Of a stretch of 64,000 nt of DNA, positions 1 through 13,200 are shown one piece after another (the first letter of the stretch is position 1; each line of letters starts with the position of its first letter). Source of the stretch: Paratinospora sagittata (lineage: Eukaryota > Streptophyta > Magnoliopsida > Ranunculales > Menispermaceae); NCBI GenBank assembly GCA_035771175.1, contig CM069598.1, positions 10,752,668 to 10,816,667 on the forward strand, read 5' to 3'. Under the pieces are notes generated by a model that did not search any database, had not been told where the DNA came from, and saw nothing but the letters and a program-made list of their open reading frames with translations. Position numbers and translations under genes: made by a program.

Positions 1-71
1 TTTTTCCTTGTTTGAAGCTTTGTCCTTTTCATGGTGATGAATTCCTTATAAATTTTATTTATAGCTTCCAG

Positions 72-3000
72 TTCCTAATGATAACAGTATCTCAGAAAAT
101 TCAGCTTGTCTTGATGACAAATTCAATTTTCTTCTCGAGACCAGCCGGCGTTCAAACATGATCTGCCTACAACTTTACATGAAAGACATTGAAGCATCTC
201 CTGGAAGTTCCGCCGCGTCTTCGATATTGTCACGCAATTTTAGTGGTCAAGCTGGTGTTCCCATGATATCTGAAACTAAGGTTTGCTGCTCTGCTTGGTT
301 CTGGTCTTCTGGGTCATTGCCTCGGTGCCTCTAAAGCAAAAGAAAAATGCTATTCTAACCACAAATACGCAACTACATGTACAACTACATTTCTATAATC
401 ATATGCATGTATTACACATCTCAATGTGTGTAATTAATGATCTAATGACCATAGAAGTGTAGTTGCATTTTTGTTGTTGTTTGAATAGCATTTCCCAAAG
501 CAAAATTGGAACTGAAAACTTAGTCTCCAAACTAAAGCGTATTATTTTTCTGATTTCAGGAGCTTGTTAAGCGATTGTGCATGTGGAGAGATTTTATGGT
601 AAGTCTAACTTCCATAAAAGTCGTGTCTTCCATTTGTGGAACAATTTTTTTCACATATTAAAAAAAAAAGGCTTAGACAGTAACTCTTGATTTCCCAAAA
701 GAAATATGTTGCTGTCAAAATTTTCTTTTTTATTGCTCATAAAATACTGCTAGTATCCTAAGCTTTGTGAATATGGTGCATAAACAAGTCGTAGACTCCT
801 TACATCGATCTTAATATGATTCAATTAATATATACAAAATTCCTGGAAACACAATTCATCATCATCGATATAAACATTAGCATCAGCATTGAGCTTTAGT
901 TATTTGAATTTGGCGAAACAAATGTTGTGATGCCCATTGAACTCCTTCTGGGTTCATGGAGTCATCCTTTTTTTTTTCTTCATTTCAACCTGTGTCTAAT
1001 ATAGTAGCCCACATGCCCTTCTAAACAGTGTTGTCAAGGCCATGACTAGTCCATCGCCTATACCATACTTAAGGCGGGTAGTGGGGCTCTTTGAAATTTT
1101 TAAAAGCTTAAGAGGTCAATATAAATATATAAAGCGTAAGGTTTGCTGTTCTTCATATTGATTCTTATGTGATTTATAGCTTCAATACTAGCATAACCTT
1201 CAATTCTAGTGTTATACTTATTTCCATTGTGCAAATTATATTTTTTTCTTTTTCTTATTTTCCAATTTCGGTGTCTAGTTTTATAATTGTTATCTTGTTG
1301 CAAATATTTTTCTGTTTTCCATAAGTATTACATCAAATGTGACTCTTTAAATTGATATGCTTTCATTATATGCTAACTTGTCTCATTCTTTAATGTTTTT
1401 TTATTTTTAATTTGTGGACACAAGATTGAAGAGTCTAAAATATAGTGTTTTCTTTTCTTTTTTTTCACACAAACTATATTTTTTTATTATATGTTAACAG
1501 CCTCTTGCAAAGCAAGGTAAGGTTGTGTAGACCCAAATGTGGTCTGACCCTTCCCCGAGACCCTACATAGGCAAGGGCTTTGTGCACTGAGCTACCCTTA
1601 CAAGATACTTCTATATTATGGAGTACATATATAATTTTATATATAAGGTTTGTATGTGAAAAACTAATTAATTATTTACATAGAGAGCTATAAATAAATA
1701 TTATTGACAATGCCTTGACCTCGCCTAAGCTATGTTAGGCACTGCCTCACCTAGATACGGCCAATCGCCAGACATCGCCTTGATACTTTTTCATCACTGC
1801 TTCTAACAGCATCAATAAAATATTGGCTATCGTATCTTGCTATTCACTAATGTAGAGCTTGGTCTTCATCGCACATGGACAAACCATCTTTTACACAAGT
1901 GTTCTTATGTTATCATCTATATTAATATGTCTAATGGTTGTTGGAATCATGATTGGAAGTGGTGAATTATAACTCATGATCCAATTTGCCCCCAATCCAC
2001 TGGCTCTTAAATCATTGATCACACAAAATAAGTTTTCTTATTTCCACTTTACTGGTATATCAAATTTGCGTACCATTTCAAAATTTAACAAAAACCCTTT
2101 TAAGTTAAGATTGACATGTACTCTTTCTTTGAGAATGCCTACGTAAGGTTAAAACTTATTGGCAGAACCATCAAAAAACATGATAGTTATTTTTTGAAAT
2201 TGGCTGGAATTTTGTTGGGATCTTTGCTTAATAATTGACCGACAATCAAGAACTTGATGGAGTAAGAGAAACTGAGTTATCTCAGATTTATGCACTAGTC
2301 TTGGACCTGGAAATTCAGATATTAGAAGCAATTTTATAGCTAGTTAATCTATTGGTGCTTTTCCTTTTAAAATCTCATTTCATATCTTGACTGTAGGTCT
2401 ATATGATCTAATTGTGAAAGAAAATTAGCAAAGAAGACCCAACACCTTTTGATAAGGCATCCCAGTATGAAAATACTCATGGAAAGCTATGTTACCTGGA
2501 ATTGGGTATGGGTGTCGGATACGGGTACATATCTAGAGGTCCGACTTGTTCATTTTGAAATTATGGGATACAGGGACTCGGCTATATTATATGTTGTTCT
2601 TTCTTTCTTTCTTTTCTTTTTTTTTACTTATTTATTGTCCATTTTGCTCTCCCACTTAAGGGAATTTCACCTATTAGTCATTATCTTCTTTCATGTTTTC
2701 TCTTCTTTCTATTGGAAAACCTACATAGTAATATTCTAAGATCTAAAGTGTCGAACACATATCCCACACCCATGTCGTATCTCAAAGTGTCGGACATGGG
2801 TATGTCAGGCTAAAGTAAAGAGTCCAGGTAATATAGATGGAAAGTGAAGCAAATTGAAAGTAGAGTGCATTATATTTATCGGTTACTTAAGGTAGACATT
2901 CTAAATTGTTAATTAGACCTTGATGCCCAGATTTCAGTAAAGATGATTAACATAACGAGGCAAGCAGGTAAATTTCTTGATGTACTGACCTCCATATGGA

Positions 3001-6000
3001 TTTAAGAACAAGTGGCATAACAGGGAGCATCCACAAACTAATTTTAAGTAAATATTGATAAGCTGGATGACTATGCTAGCTGTTTTTAAGATTGCCTTTT
3101 CTTTTCATGGCTTATCTGGGCTATATGGGAGCACTGAACAGTTCATATTCTTCCATTGCCTGTTGGATAAATTCTTTTTTTCAAGAAAGAAAAGTTTTAT
3201 CTCTATTCCATTTACCTCTAATTGTTAAAGGTCAGATTTTATTTTCAAGTCTTAATGTTGATGTATAGCCCATGGCCTTCATTTCAGGCTCGTGTGCATG
3301 ATGAAAGCTTGAGATATGTGCTATCTGATCAAGCTATTTTTGCCCTTGCATCAAAGGTTCCAAAGACTGAAACAGAAATTTATGACACCATATGTGGAGC
3401 TGATCTTGATCTGGATTCGTTCTGTGTTGGTTCTTCCCTCCCTTCAACATCCCCTGTTGTTTGTAGTCATATAGAGGACGTACTTAATCTTCTCCATGAT
3501 AATGGTTGCAGCCCCAGTGATGTTTTTATAGATACTATCCAAAAGCATCTGGACACCAATGGGAGCTGTCCTCTTTCTATTTATAATTATGCATTGTTGT
3601 GCAAATTCAACATGAAACCAGAAAATGGTTTATCTGTCAAACAAAATGTGGATAAGGTTGCCAAACACATTGGTAGAAAGGCTTCTAGGGAGCTATTTGT
3701 ACAAAAGTTTTCCTGCAAGTCTCCAGTTTATCATAACTGTAGGATTTATGCAAGTGATGGTCGATTGCTTTGCTACTGTGACCGCAGAAAGCTCGAGTGG
3801 TAAGGTCTTTGTCAATTTTGCAATTCAGTTGTCTAATTGTTCTTGCATTCTCAATTTATATCTATTGCCCACACCTTAAAGGTATGTTCGTCGGGATTTG
3901 GCAAAAATTGTTGAGGATGACCCACTAGCGATAATGCTTCTTTTTGAACCAAAGGGTCGTCCAGAAGATGAGGGCAATGACTTTTACATTCAAAGTAAAA
4001 AAAATATTTGCGTTGGATGTGGTGAAGGGAACCACTACTTGCGCTACCGAATAATACCCTCATGCTACAGAATTCACTTCCCAGAGCATTTGAAGAGTCA
4101 TCGTTCTCATGATATTGTCCTCCTTTGTGTGGACTGCCATGAGATTGCTCATTCTGCTGCAGAAAAACATAAAAGACAGATAGCTGCAGAATATGGAATT
4201 CCTCTTTTTGTTAAGAAAGTAGCTGATTCAAGACAATCTGAAGTTAGTTCCGACACATCTGTATCTGTGGAGAACTCAGAAGAACCAGGTGTCTCTCCAT
4301 TGCAGTTGCGAACTGCAGCTATGGCACTTATACGACATGGATCAAGAATGCCATCAAAACGTTTTGAAGAGCTAATGCAGGTGGTTACATTGTCCTTTAG
4401 TTTAAGTGCTTGATTATTTGAGTTTTTATCATGGGTAATTCCTGAAAGCCATTATAGAGTAGGAACAATTGGCTCATAGGTGTCCAGTTGCCAATTTAGA
4501 ATCCAGCTGATTATACAATTGCTCCTGGCCAACTTTCCTTGACAAGTAGCAAATTCCAGATTCTGCTTTAAATGGTTATCTATGGATGATTGGAATTTCT
4601 TTTCTTTTATTTACTTGCAGATTGTAATGAAGTATTTTGGGAGGGAGGAAATAGCAGAGGAAGATCTTGAAAGAGCTTTATTAGTTGGTATGAGTCCTCA
4701 TGAGAGAAGAAGACTTGGGAAGAAAAGAGGGATATTTCTCAAACATCAGTCAGGTGATATTGTTTCAAGTAAAGCAAGCAAGGCTAATGCTGATAACACT
4801 GGCATGCCTGGTCTCACTGAAAAATTAGAAGGCGATGGAACACATGTGGTGCAAACTACTTTTGAAAATAGATGCTATGAAGAAGAAGAGAAGAATCATT
4901 TATTGGACACAGATGCCGGTATGAGGGAAATTTCTACGCGCTGTGATGTAGAGGCCAATGGAGACACTTCCATGACAGGTAGTGCAGATGGGAACGTTGA
5001 TGAAAGAATGGAAAATGCTGCAGATGACGATGAAGATCTTCAAAGTAGAGGAATGTTATTTTCATATGCAACTGCGAATTCTTGTGATTCTACATCTTAT
5101 GGGACTACCTCTGCTAAATACAATAAAAAACTGTCATTGCTAGGACATGGACCACACGGGAAACAAGTTGTTGATTATCTACTGAAGGAATATGGTGAAG
5201 ATGGAATTCGTCAATTTTGTCAAACTTGGAGACAGGTCTTTGTGGAAGCTATTCATCCCCGTTTCTTACCAGCTGGCTGGGATGTAAAGCACAGGTATGT
5301 TTATCTGCCATTTAATCTGTTTGATTGTTTAGGTAGTCTGCTAACTCATGAGGCATATTAGCAATTCAATTTTTATTTCTCTTAGTCTTTTGTTGCCCTT
5401 TGCTTGATCTATCTGTGGTATCCGTCTTCCCTGGTTGTAAATCATCTGCTAACAATCTTCTATTATTGCATGGTTGTGTCAAAATTCTCTAAAAACCTGA
5501 AACAGTTGCAGACCTAAAAATTATATTTAAAAAAACTTGTATAGAGAAAGATTGATTGGAAATCAAAGACAACATTGCATGGAAGTTTTTAGAAGCATAA
5601 TTTCATGTTTGGAGTAAATATTTCTTTAAGTATATATGATTCTTTCCTGAAAAGCTATGTGTATCTACTCATGAAGTTTGTGGTTACTCCAAATTCTATG
5701 AACCATATCCTAGATTTAGGGTGATTCAGGAATGGGTTTATGGTCCTTGTTAGGAAATTGTTTGAGAGGTAAAACCTTGTAAGATTTCACTCTGGATCAG
5801 AGCAGACTGGCGAATTAGACTTGAGATTTGTAAACTGTCGAAATTGTCAGATATTTCTACCCTATGCTTTCTTGCTTACATGACCAAATAAGGATAGACT
5901 CAATGATCACACTGTCCTAAAACCTCTACTAACAAAAATGAGGAGATAGTCATATCAGCCATTCATTTGTATATTTCACTGTTAAACAACCATTTCTTTC

Positions 6001-6185
6001 CTTCTGACCTTGTATAGTAGAGAGTTGCAATTGCTGCTAGAGACTTGTTTAGCAACTAAATCTTGGTTCTTTGTGCAAAAGGATTTGATACTGGGTACGC
6101 TATTTTTGCCAGTGGACGACGGGAATTCGGTGAATACAGTGTGTATAATCCTTCAAACAGACCGGTGCCAACCATTGCTGGTTGA
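72..6185 (+). CDS. RRP6L3: RRP6-like protein 3 / EXD2-type 3'-5' exonuclease, C-terminal part (5' end outside window)
   Basis: I read six exons: 72-280, 560-598, 3288-3799, 3882-4380, 4621-5294 and 6113-6185. They join in frame to 667 residues ending at TGA 6183-6185. The family is the DEDD exonuclease RRP6L3 (Arabidopsis At2g32415, about 890 aa from memory), related to animal EXD2, so roughly 200 residues holding the exonuclease domain lie upstream. Visible parts are the segment after the nuclease (SRRSNMICLQLYMKDIE), an HRDC-like stretch across exons 2-3 (WRDFM then ARVHDESLRYVLSDQA), and an HNH/treble-clef-like block in exon 4 with paired cysteines (CVGCGEGNHYLRYR and CVDCHEIAH). Exon 5 is acidic and low in complexity before a conserved tail (HPRFLPAGWDVKH, then SGRREFGEYSVYNP). 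The last acceptor (TTTTTGCCAG before 6113) was chosen because it restores this tail in frame. Likely role: RNA or DNA 3'-end trimming. The family assignment is firm; the substrate is not. Confidence 0.88.
1022..1810. mobile_element. Degenerate TIR element with a nested SINE piece
   Basis: The left end has CAGTGTTGTCAAGGC (from about 1027). The right end, read in reverse complement, has CAGTGATG followed by ATCAAGGC (about 1778-1800). Both ends then run into sequence rich in GGCG/CGCC words. This resembles the common plant repeat whose ends read CAGTGTTGTCAAGGC. The ends are diverged, no target duplication is convincing, and the borders are approximate. Confidence 0.35.
1495..1607 (+). mobile_element. 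Au-type SINE, 3' portion
   Basis: The sequence matches the known 3' body of the plant Au SINE: AACAGCCTCTTGCAAAGCA, then GTAAGGTTGTGTAGACCC, TGTGGTCTGACCCTTCCCC and CTTTGTGCACTGAGCTACCC. The tRNA-like head with boxes A and B is missing, so it is 5'-truncated. Confidence 0.75.
2487..2836. mobile_element. hAT-type MITE, 350 bp, with perfect 8-bp target site duplication
   Basis: The ends are inverted repeats: CTATGTTACCTGGA at 2487-2500 and the complement of CTATATTACCTGGA at 2823-2836, with one mismatch in 14. The same 8 bp, ATGGAAAG, flank both sides (2479-2486 and 2837-2844). Inside, GGGTATGGGTGTCGG-like words recur in inverted orientation near the right end. TIRs plus an 8-bp duplication are diagnostic of hAT-superfamily elements. 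No transposase is present, so it is non-autonomous. Confidence 0.85.
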
Positions 6186-7290
6186 ATGCTTACTCGGATA
6201 TCAGTATGTTTACTCTTCTGGTGACTGACTGGTGAGTTGTCCACAGCTAGATCACTTGGATGTGTTCGTCTCAAAATGCGTGGGTTCCAAGATTTGAAAG
6301 ACGAGTTTTAATGTTGGACCAGACAGATAGATAGTTAGATCTCTTGTTGGATTACTTTTATTTTCTAAATTTTGTATTAGTTTATTTTATTTTAACTATT
6401 ATGGGTAATTATCAAATAATATGCTGATTTGATTTCTTACCAGTGTTCACAAGAGACTTTCCACTGAACAAAACTCAACATGCTTTCTTGAGAAATGCCC
6501 ACATGTTGTATGTAGTTGTATTTTTCAAATACAGAAAATGACTTTTTGTTGTTTTCTAAAAACAACCTGTTTCTTTTGTTAAATCTCAAAGAACTGTTTT
6601 TCAATCTAGCCAATCAAACAAGTTTCCCATGTTTTTTAAATTTGAAATACAGAAAACAGTTTTTAAAAATTCCAAACCAAACAGGGCTGGGTCAAATGTG
6701 ATTTTAATTAACAAATTATAAACGCCACATGTGTTGGGAGTATAATCTTCTATATAATAGAGATTTTAACACTTCCAATCGTAATTATAAGTTGGGAACT
6801 AGTGAAAGATGATGACATGAAATCACATATAACATCTCACAACAGGTTAATGGGATGAATTGCCATCTCTGAAGAAAACTTCTGATGCTGCAAAAATGAT
6901 TCAAAACACAATAAAAACATTGATTAATGCAAAAATTCTCCTTTTAAGAGAAGAAAATTTTGCTAGAGATGCCATATGATTTAAGAAAAAGATGAGATGA
7001 CAAAATTTCATTCATGTTTTTTACAAGAGATCCCATGCAAAGCTTGGAAAGGCCATGTGAGTTGGATTTGGAATAGACAAAACTCTGTTCTCTCATTGCT
7101 TTTGATTTCTTTCCTTCCAAATAGGGCATTCCAAGGCCAAAGGAAACTCTCTCATTTCACTACCATAGAAACCAAAACAATCTATAATCTCGAGTCGTGG
7201 CTACTAAAGCTATCAACAAAAGTGGATAGAGCATGACCATCACGACAATCTCTGGAGCTTAATTTGCAAACTCAAGAGACGTACCATTTA
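6186..7290. other. Convergent intergenic region between RRP6L3-like and AXR1
   Basis: This holds the 3' UTRs of the two tail-to-tail genes and short AT-rich filler. Around 6640-6690 a segment ending CCAAACCAAACAGGGC looks like one end of a hAT-type MITE; I could not pair it with another end. No gene is supported here. Confidence 0.6.
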
Positions 7291-10200
7291 CTATAACACC
7301 AGCAATTGGGACTTCAGATCAATGCCGTTGAAGATGAAAGTGCCAATCATCGGAACAAACTGTTTCGTAATGAGCTGCAGAAAAAATAAAGTAACAAGAT
7401 TAAATTTAGCAGGCAATAGAGTTAAATCCTTCAATGGGCTGGCCTATATAGACGGTAAAACTTACCTTAATTGCTTCCTGTGATGCAACTCCTCCTATGA
7501 AGGCAGCTACGGCATGGAGCTCAGCCCCACCATACCGACACATCTCATTTGTTAGGTCTTCAGTCAAGGTTGATCCATTGCAACCTAAGTCACTCAGTAA
7601 TCCAAGAGCTGTAGATTTCAGTCTAGATATGTCCTCATCCAGCTCTCTGTAGGAACTATCACGTAATTTAGGAACTTGTGCTTCATTTTACACGCACAAG
7701 CACAAAAAATAAAAGAAGGAAACAAAGAAAGAAAAGAAAATGTAACTTTTCTAGAATGAGAAAGAGAGGATTAACAAGAAAAGACAATTGGCATTACCCG
7801 TCAAAAATACCAGGAAACCGGTTGTAATTTGCAGCAAATCGGTCAACAGCCCGAAGTAGAATATAGAACCCAACAGCAACACTGTTACAATAAAAAATAA
7901 TGAGAGCTCTGGAAGGTTCAGCTTTTAAGACATGTTAGACACTATAAATCTTATCTTTAATGGTCGTTACTGGACAACAATTGAAGGGATTCTAAGTTGA
8001 TTAATTGGTGTGATTTGAATTATCTAAAGCCCTCAAGGCCCTGTTTGATAGTTTAGAAAATAACTAGTTTCTAGAGAAAATATATACTTGAAAAAATAAG
8101 AAAGTCAGGTGTTTGAATGTTAAGATTTTCTTCTTTAAAAAAAATAACTAAATAAGTCCAAATGCAGCAAAAGTGAAAGAGCAGTCACCTGCAGTCCTCA
8201 TCATTCAAATACTTTTGCAACTCCGGCAGCATAGGAGAATTGAACTCGTCCTCAATGGGGCAATATCTGCACACCTGTTTAAACCATTTTGCATAGGCAA
8301 ATAGGAAGTCAACAAAAAGTGCTAGCAACAACATGATTCTACAGAGTTGATTGTAGCTGCATCCTAACTATGAAGGAAAAAAAAAAAGTATTTCATATCC
8401 TCTTATATTGATCATTGTTGGATTATTAATCATGATTCATGTACATGCATTGGTTTATTGATACAAATATGAATGTGCCTAGAGATTTGTCATTTATTTA
8501 TGTACATTGTTAGGTTAATTAAATGCATTATATTGTAATTAATTTGATGGTCTGGGATGTTCAACATAAACAAGCATTTGAAATCAAGTTAAAGGAACAA
8601 GTTGAGTTCTTGTTGTTTCTTTCAGCAATTCCATTTGGTTGAGAAGAGTATGGAACTGTCAAAGAACAAAGAATTGCATAAGCTTCATAAAACTCATTAA
8701 GTTCTTTCGAAGTAAATTCACCTCGTCAAGCTGATCGCCAAGTTTTGATATCATAGTCACTTTCTTTCTTTTATGTATGTACATTGTTATGTTAATTAAA
8801 TACAATTAATTTAACAGCCTAGAGATGCTCAATGTGAGTACTATATATACCTCATGCAACTAAGCTTTGAAATAAAGTTGAAAGAACAAGTTGAGTTATA
8901 GTTCTTTCTCATTCTCTCCTTCAAAGTTTTTTGTACTTCCAGCAAAATCTACCAATGAATATACACAAAACAGAACTAATAATCCAACAAGGGATGTAAC
9001 TGAAGCGAAGAAAACTTGTACTCATAATCACAATTTGTCATTTGACTTAGAACATTGGAAAGAATAAAGAATTTTTTGGTAATCACTTTGAAAGGCTCAA
9101 TTTGATATAGCTGCAACTCAAACACTCGGAAATATCTTCTCGTTGAGCAGATCAGAATCAATAATTTATAATACTTGGTCAATGAAGATCTAAGGCTTTT
9201 ATCCATTAATGGCCCTGTTTGGGAGAGCGGAGAAAGCTGCGTTGAGGCAAAAAGTTTCAGCAACACGATTTTTGGGTGCTTGGCACGTATGCGTTTGCGT
9301 TTCAAAGACGAATTTTGAGCCTTTTTGTGAAGCACCCTCCCCCCTGCTTTTGTGTTTGCCGTTTGCGTTTGGAAAAAGTGCTTTCGGCCCTAAGCACATA
9401 CGCACTCCCAAACAGGGCCAATAACAGTGCCTACAAAAACAACAATTTTGATATCTACACAATTTTTTCTAGTTTGACTCCTAGAGCCACCACTTAAGAG
9501 AATGGACAATTGAAGGCAGCTATTTGGGACCTATTGAGATACTATCATACTAGAATATACGTCTCTAAGGAATTCAGCTACACATAGATGATGAAACAGA
9601 AGTTGAGTCAATTCTTCTCCATCCAAGAGTAGTTCATATGTTCATAATGAAAGATATACTCGGGCTTTTTAAAGAAATGCCATCCAGGACTGCTGGCAAT
9701 TTTTGAGAACAAAACATTCATGTTGCTTGACGTCAATACTGATATGTAAGCAAAACATTAATTCAGCAAGTATGAATAATTTAGTCAAACTTTAATTAAG
9801 CTCATGCTGTTCATATAGATCAAATGACTTACAGTGAGCTTTCTTGCATTTTTACAGAAGTTTTTAATGTTTGTCTTTGAAATGGCATCTGGTTCTCTAC
9901 CAATTCTCTTCAGAATATTCCTCACTCTTCGCTCAACTGCAAGGAAGTCTGCCTCAGCCTTAGCCTGGTAGATCTTTTGCAAATTTATATAGCATCTGCA
10001 AGATAATTAATTGACACAACAGTCTATCAATAGTGCAAAAACAGGTGTCCATTTCATCACAAGATATAGAGCAGCACTAACTATAAATCACTTACTCTGT
10101 CGAAGATGTCATATCAGGTATTGATCCCTCAAGTGGTGCCTCCCCATTGCCTTCGTTTGCAATGAATTCCTGCAAGACATGAAAAGGATATTTACTACTA

Positions 10201-13200
10201 TTCTAACAAGGAAAGAAAAGAAGACATAGTAATCAGGCAAAAAATAAAACACTGAGGAAAAGGAATATATCAAGATTAAATTTTCTAAATCATTTAGTTA
10301 ATAGCTTCTATATTGTTTCTTTTAGGACCAAATTATCATACCAAGGGGATTTAAAGTTAATATCTTCTATATTTGATAACTGCTGATTCTATGAATCTTA
10401 CTTTGACAAGGCTGATTTAGAAGAAAATTTTATTTTCTATAATAACTTCGATGAAAAATGGGTTTCATCAGCTTGAACAGAAGTAAAATTAGTAAGAATG
10501 CTTTAAGTACTAGTGGGCCATGGAAACCACCAACCTTCAGAGCTGCCACCATTAACCAAAAATCTGATGAATTAGAATCGACTTCAACAGAGTTGTCATT
10601 GATTATTTGATTCAGAAATGAACCTGACATATAAATGGTGAAAATTGTTAACTGAAGCAGGAAAATGTCTCCATGATTGAAAATTTTCCATCAAGTATTT
10701 TAAAAGTTGCACTTAGAAATGTGTTGCCTTATTCTCTAGTTCCTAGGCTAGCCACTCATCCATCTCAACATCATCATCATCACCATATTCGGTCTACACT
10801 TCTGTTGTTTCTTGTCGTTCGTCATACATCTTTATAAAGCATATCTGATCTTACTGTGATTTTTTTTTTCTCACTCAATTTGCTTGGAATACATCAGCTA
10901 CATAACTCTTTCAAACCAAACCTCAAGTTAAACTATCTAGCCTCAGTTCCGTGATCAACATCTTATTCAATACATCCATCCTCTAGGACAATAGTACCAA
11001 GATATAAGAAATGGCAACTTAGAGATTTTCTAGGCCTTTTTTACGTAGAAAAGTGTCCTCCCTGCGTGAATTCTGGCTAAAGCTGCATTCTATATGCTTT
11101 GAGTCTTCACTGACTTAATCTAAAATGCATTTGGATCCCAAAGTAGCTTTTCAAGTTGCAACCAATATCTATCTCCCTATCCCCAAGTATACTATCATGA
11201 AGTTTTCGATAAAAAAATATATTCTACAGAGAAGCTCCATTATAAGAACATAGTCATTAAGCTAGTCGAAAATTGTGTACTTACTAATGCCTCGAGGAGT
11301 CGATATTTTAAATGAGGCTTCGACAGCTTCTTTATAGTTATCTTCATCTAAAGCAATCATCCTGGATTTCAAAAGTTCCTACAACATTTATAGTGAAAAC
11401 AAAATCAGGAAATTTAAAAAGGGGTAGAGAATTGGAGGGGGAAGACCAGGGTGCTGAACATGTCAACCTTAAACTCCCTTTTCTCTTCTCTGCTTGACGG
11501 CAGACAACCACTGTGTGATTTGGCCCACTCTTCAGCCATCTTCACAAGTATAACAACATAAGGTATGTGCTTATGGACAACAGGATCAGTAGTGTTTAAA
11601 TCAATGCTTTCTGCAAAGCTACAGAAAAGTAACATAGGATCAGAAATTGATATGCTAAACTCAATAAATAACTTAGAATAAGCACAAAAAGATTGAATTT
11701 GAAGCTGCAATTAAAATTCTCAACAGCTAGACAAAAAAAAGGTCGTACCACTTGAGCTCTGGCCAAGGATTGTTTAATCGGAGATCATCCAAGAAATGAT
11801 CAGGCTTAGACTCAATCACAGCATGCTCCTGCACATGCAAACCATGAAATCAACACCATGTGAAAAAAAAAAAAATGCAGTTCTTATACTAGTGGGATTA
11901 CCTATGGCCATCAAATAATTATAAAAAAAATATAAAATAAAATAAAACGAAGAAGAAGGAGAAGAAAATTAATTTTAGCCACATAGTATTGGTATCAGAT
12001 AATACCTTTAAACTTATTCGTACAAACCCAGTTAGACCATAAGAGCGTGCACATATCAACATAATGTTTGCCTGCCTACAGATTCTATCCAGCTTCAACA
12101 AAGAGCCTTCCACCAGCTAATAATGCAACATGAGGAATTCCATTAGATATTTGTAATTGAAAAGGAAATGAAAAAAGTTCTTTTTAAAAAATTCAGATCC
12201 TATGAAAAGGCATTCCCAAAGCATAAAAAAATACAAAATGAAACATGAAGTCAATATTTATAGTAGGAAATTGAAGCATATACAAAAATTACAACAGCAT
12301 TATTGTTCCTGAAAGACAGCAACATCGTATTTGTTATAACAATGGGATACTAGCGCCAATTTTGAGTCAAATTAAATAGTCCACCCCTGGTCCCCCCACC
12401 AAAAAATAATAATAAATAAAATAAAATAAACTTATGCAAAAGGAAGATGAGAAAAAGAAAAAAGAAATAAAGAACTAAAATAGTTCAACCAGTCAAATAT
12501 AATAAAAAATATTCAATGGAAACATGTCAAATATTCTATACATGATGAAAGTTGAGTAATACATGAACTTCATATCTCTATCTTTGTGGTCAGTCTATGC
12601 CAATTCTTTCATTTACTTTCTTATTCTTTAGTATCGGTTACATTAATCACAGGAAAAAGTATTTAAACAAGTCAAACACAACATAACTAACATATGATAT
12701 TGCGCACACAATGAAATACAACTACAGAAATGTCAGGCATGTCACAGGGAAAGCAAATTATGAGCGACTAAATAATTTTTCAGGAAGGCTCAAGTCCTAC
12801 CATAAACAAAAGAGGATGGGTCCAAAGATCAGTTATCAGTAAAATCATGTACCTGTGTTGCTACAACTAATGTAAACTGTGAAAAAAATGATGGGTTTGT
12901 CTCAATTAATGTCTCTGGAGATTCCTCAACAAATTTGGCTTTAACAGCATCATTAAGCTCTTGCAAAAAGGCACATACACATTTTGCCTTGGATTGCCCA
13001 ATGCTCGATTCATCCACTGAACATGTAAAAAGTAACTAAAGTGTGAAGTAACTAAAAATTGAAATACAAAGAAAGATTATAACCCAAAAGAGATAAAGAG
13101 GACTAGAGGACATACACATGAAATTGTTTCCAAGATCGCCAATTTCAACTTTAGATCCATCAATTACTGTTATACTTCCAACTCCACCAAGAACAAGATT

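Larger units (their letters stand above)
599..3287 (+). other. 2.7-kb intron of the RRP6L3-like gene, filled with decayed transposons
   Basis: The intron runs from GTAAGT at 599 to TTTCAG at 3287. It holds a MITE-like element with a SINE piece (about 1022-1810) and a clean hAT-type MITE (2487-2836). I see no conserved coding sequence in it; open frames here are short and unrelated to the host gene. Confidence 0.8.

Noticed and set aside
6056..6274. Antisense and alternative frames around the last RRP6L3-like exon
   Set aside because: The exon 6113-6185 explains the coding signal; the other frames are shadows.
9199..9497. Overlapping open frames on both strands in the AXR1 intron
   Set aside because: They lie within the GC-rich MITE at 9210-9420 and arise from its composition; no conserved protein features.
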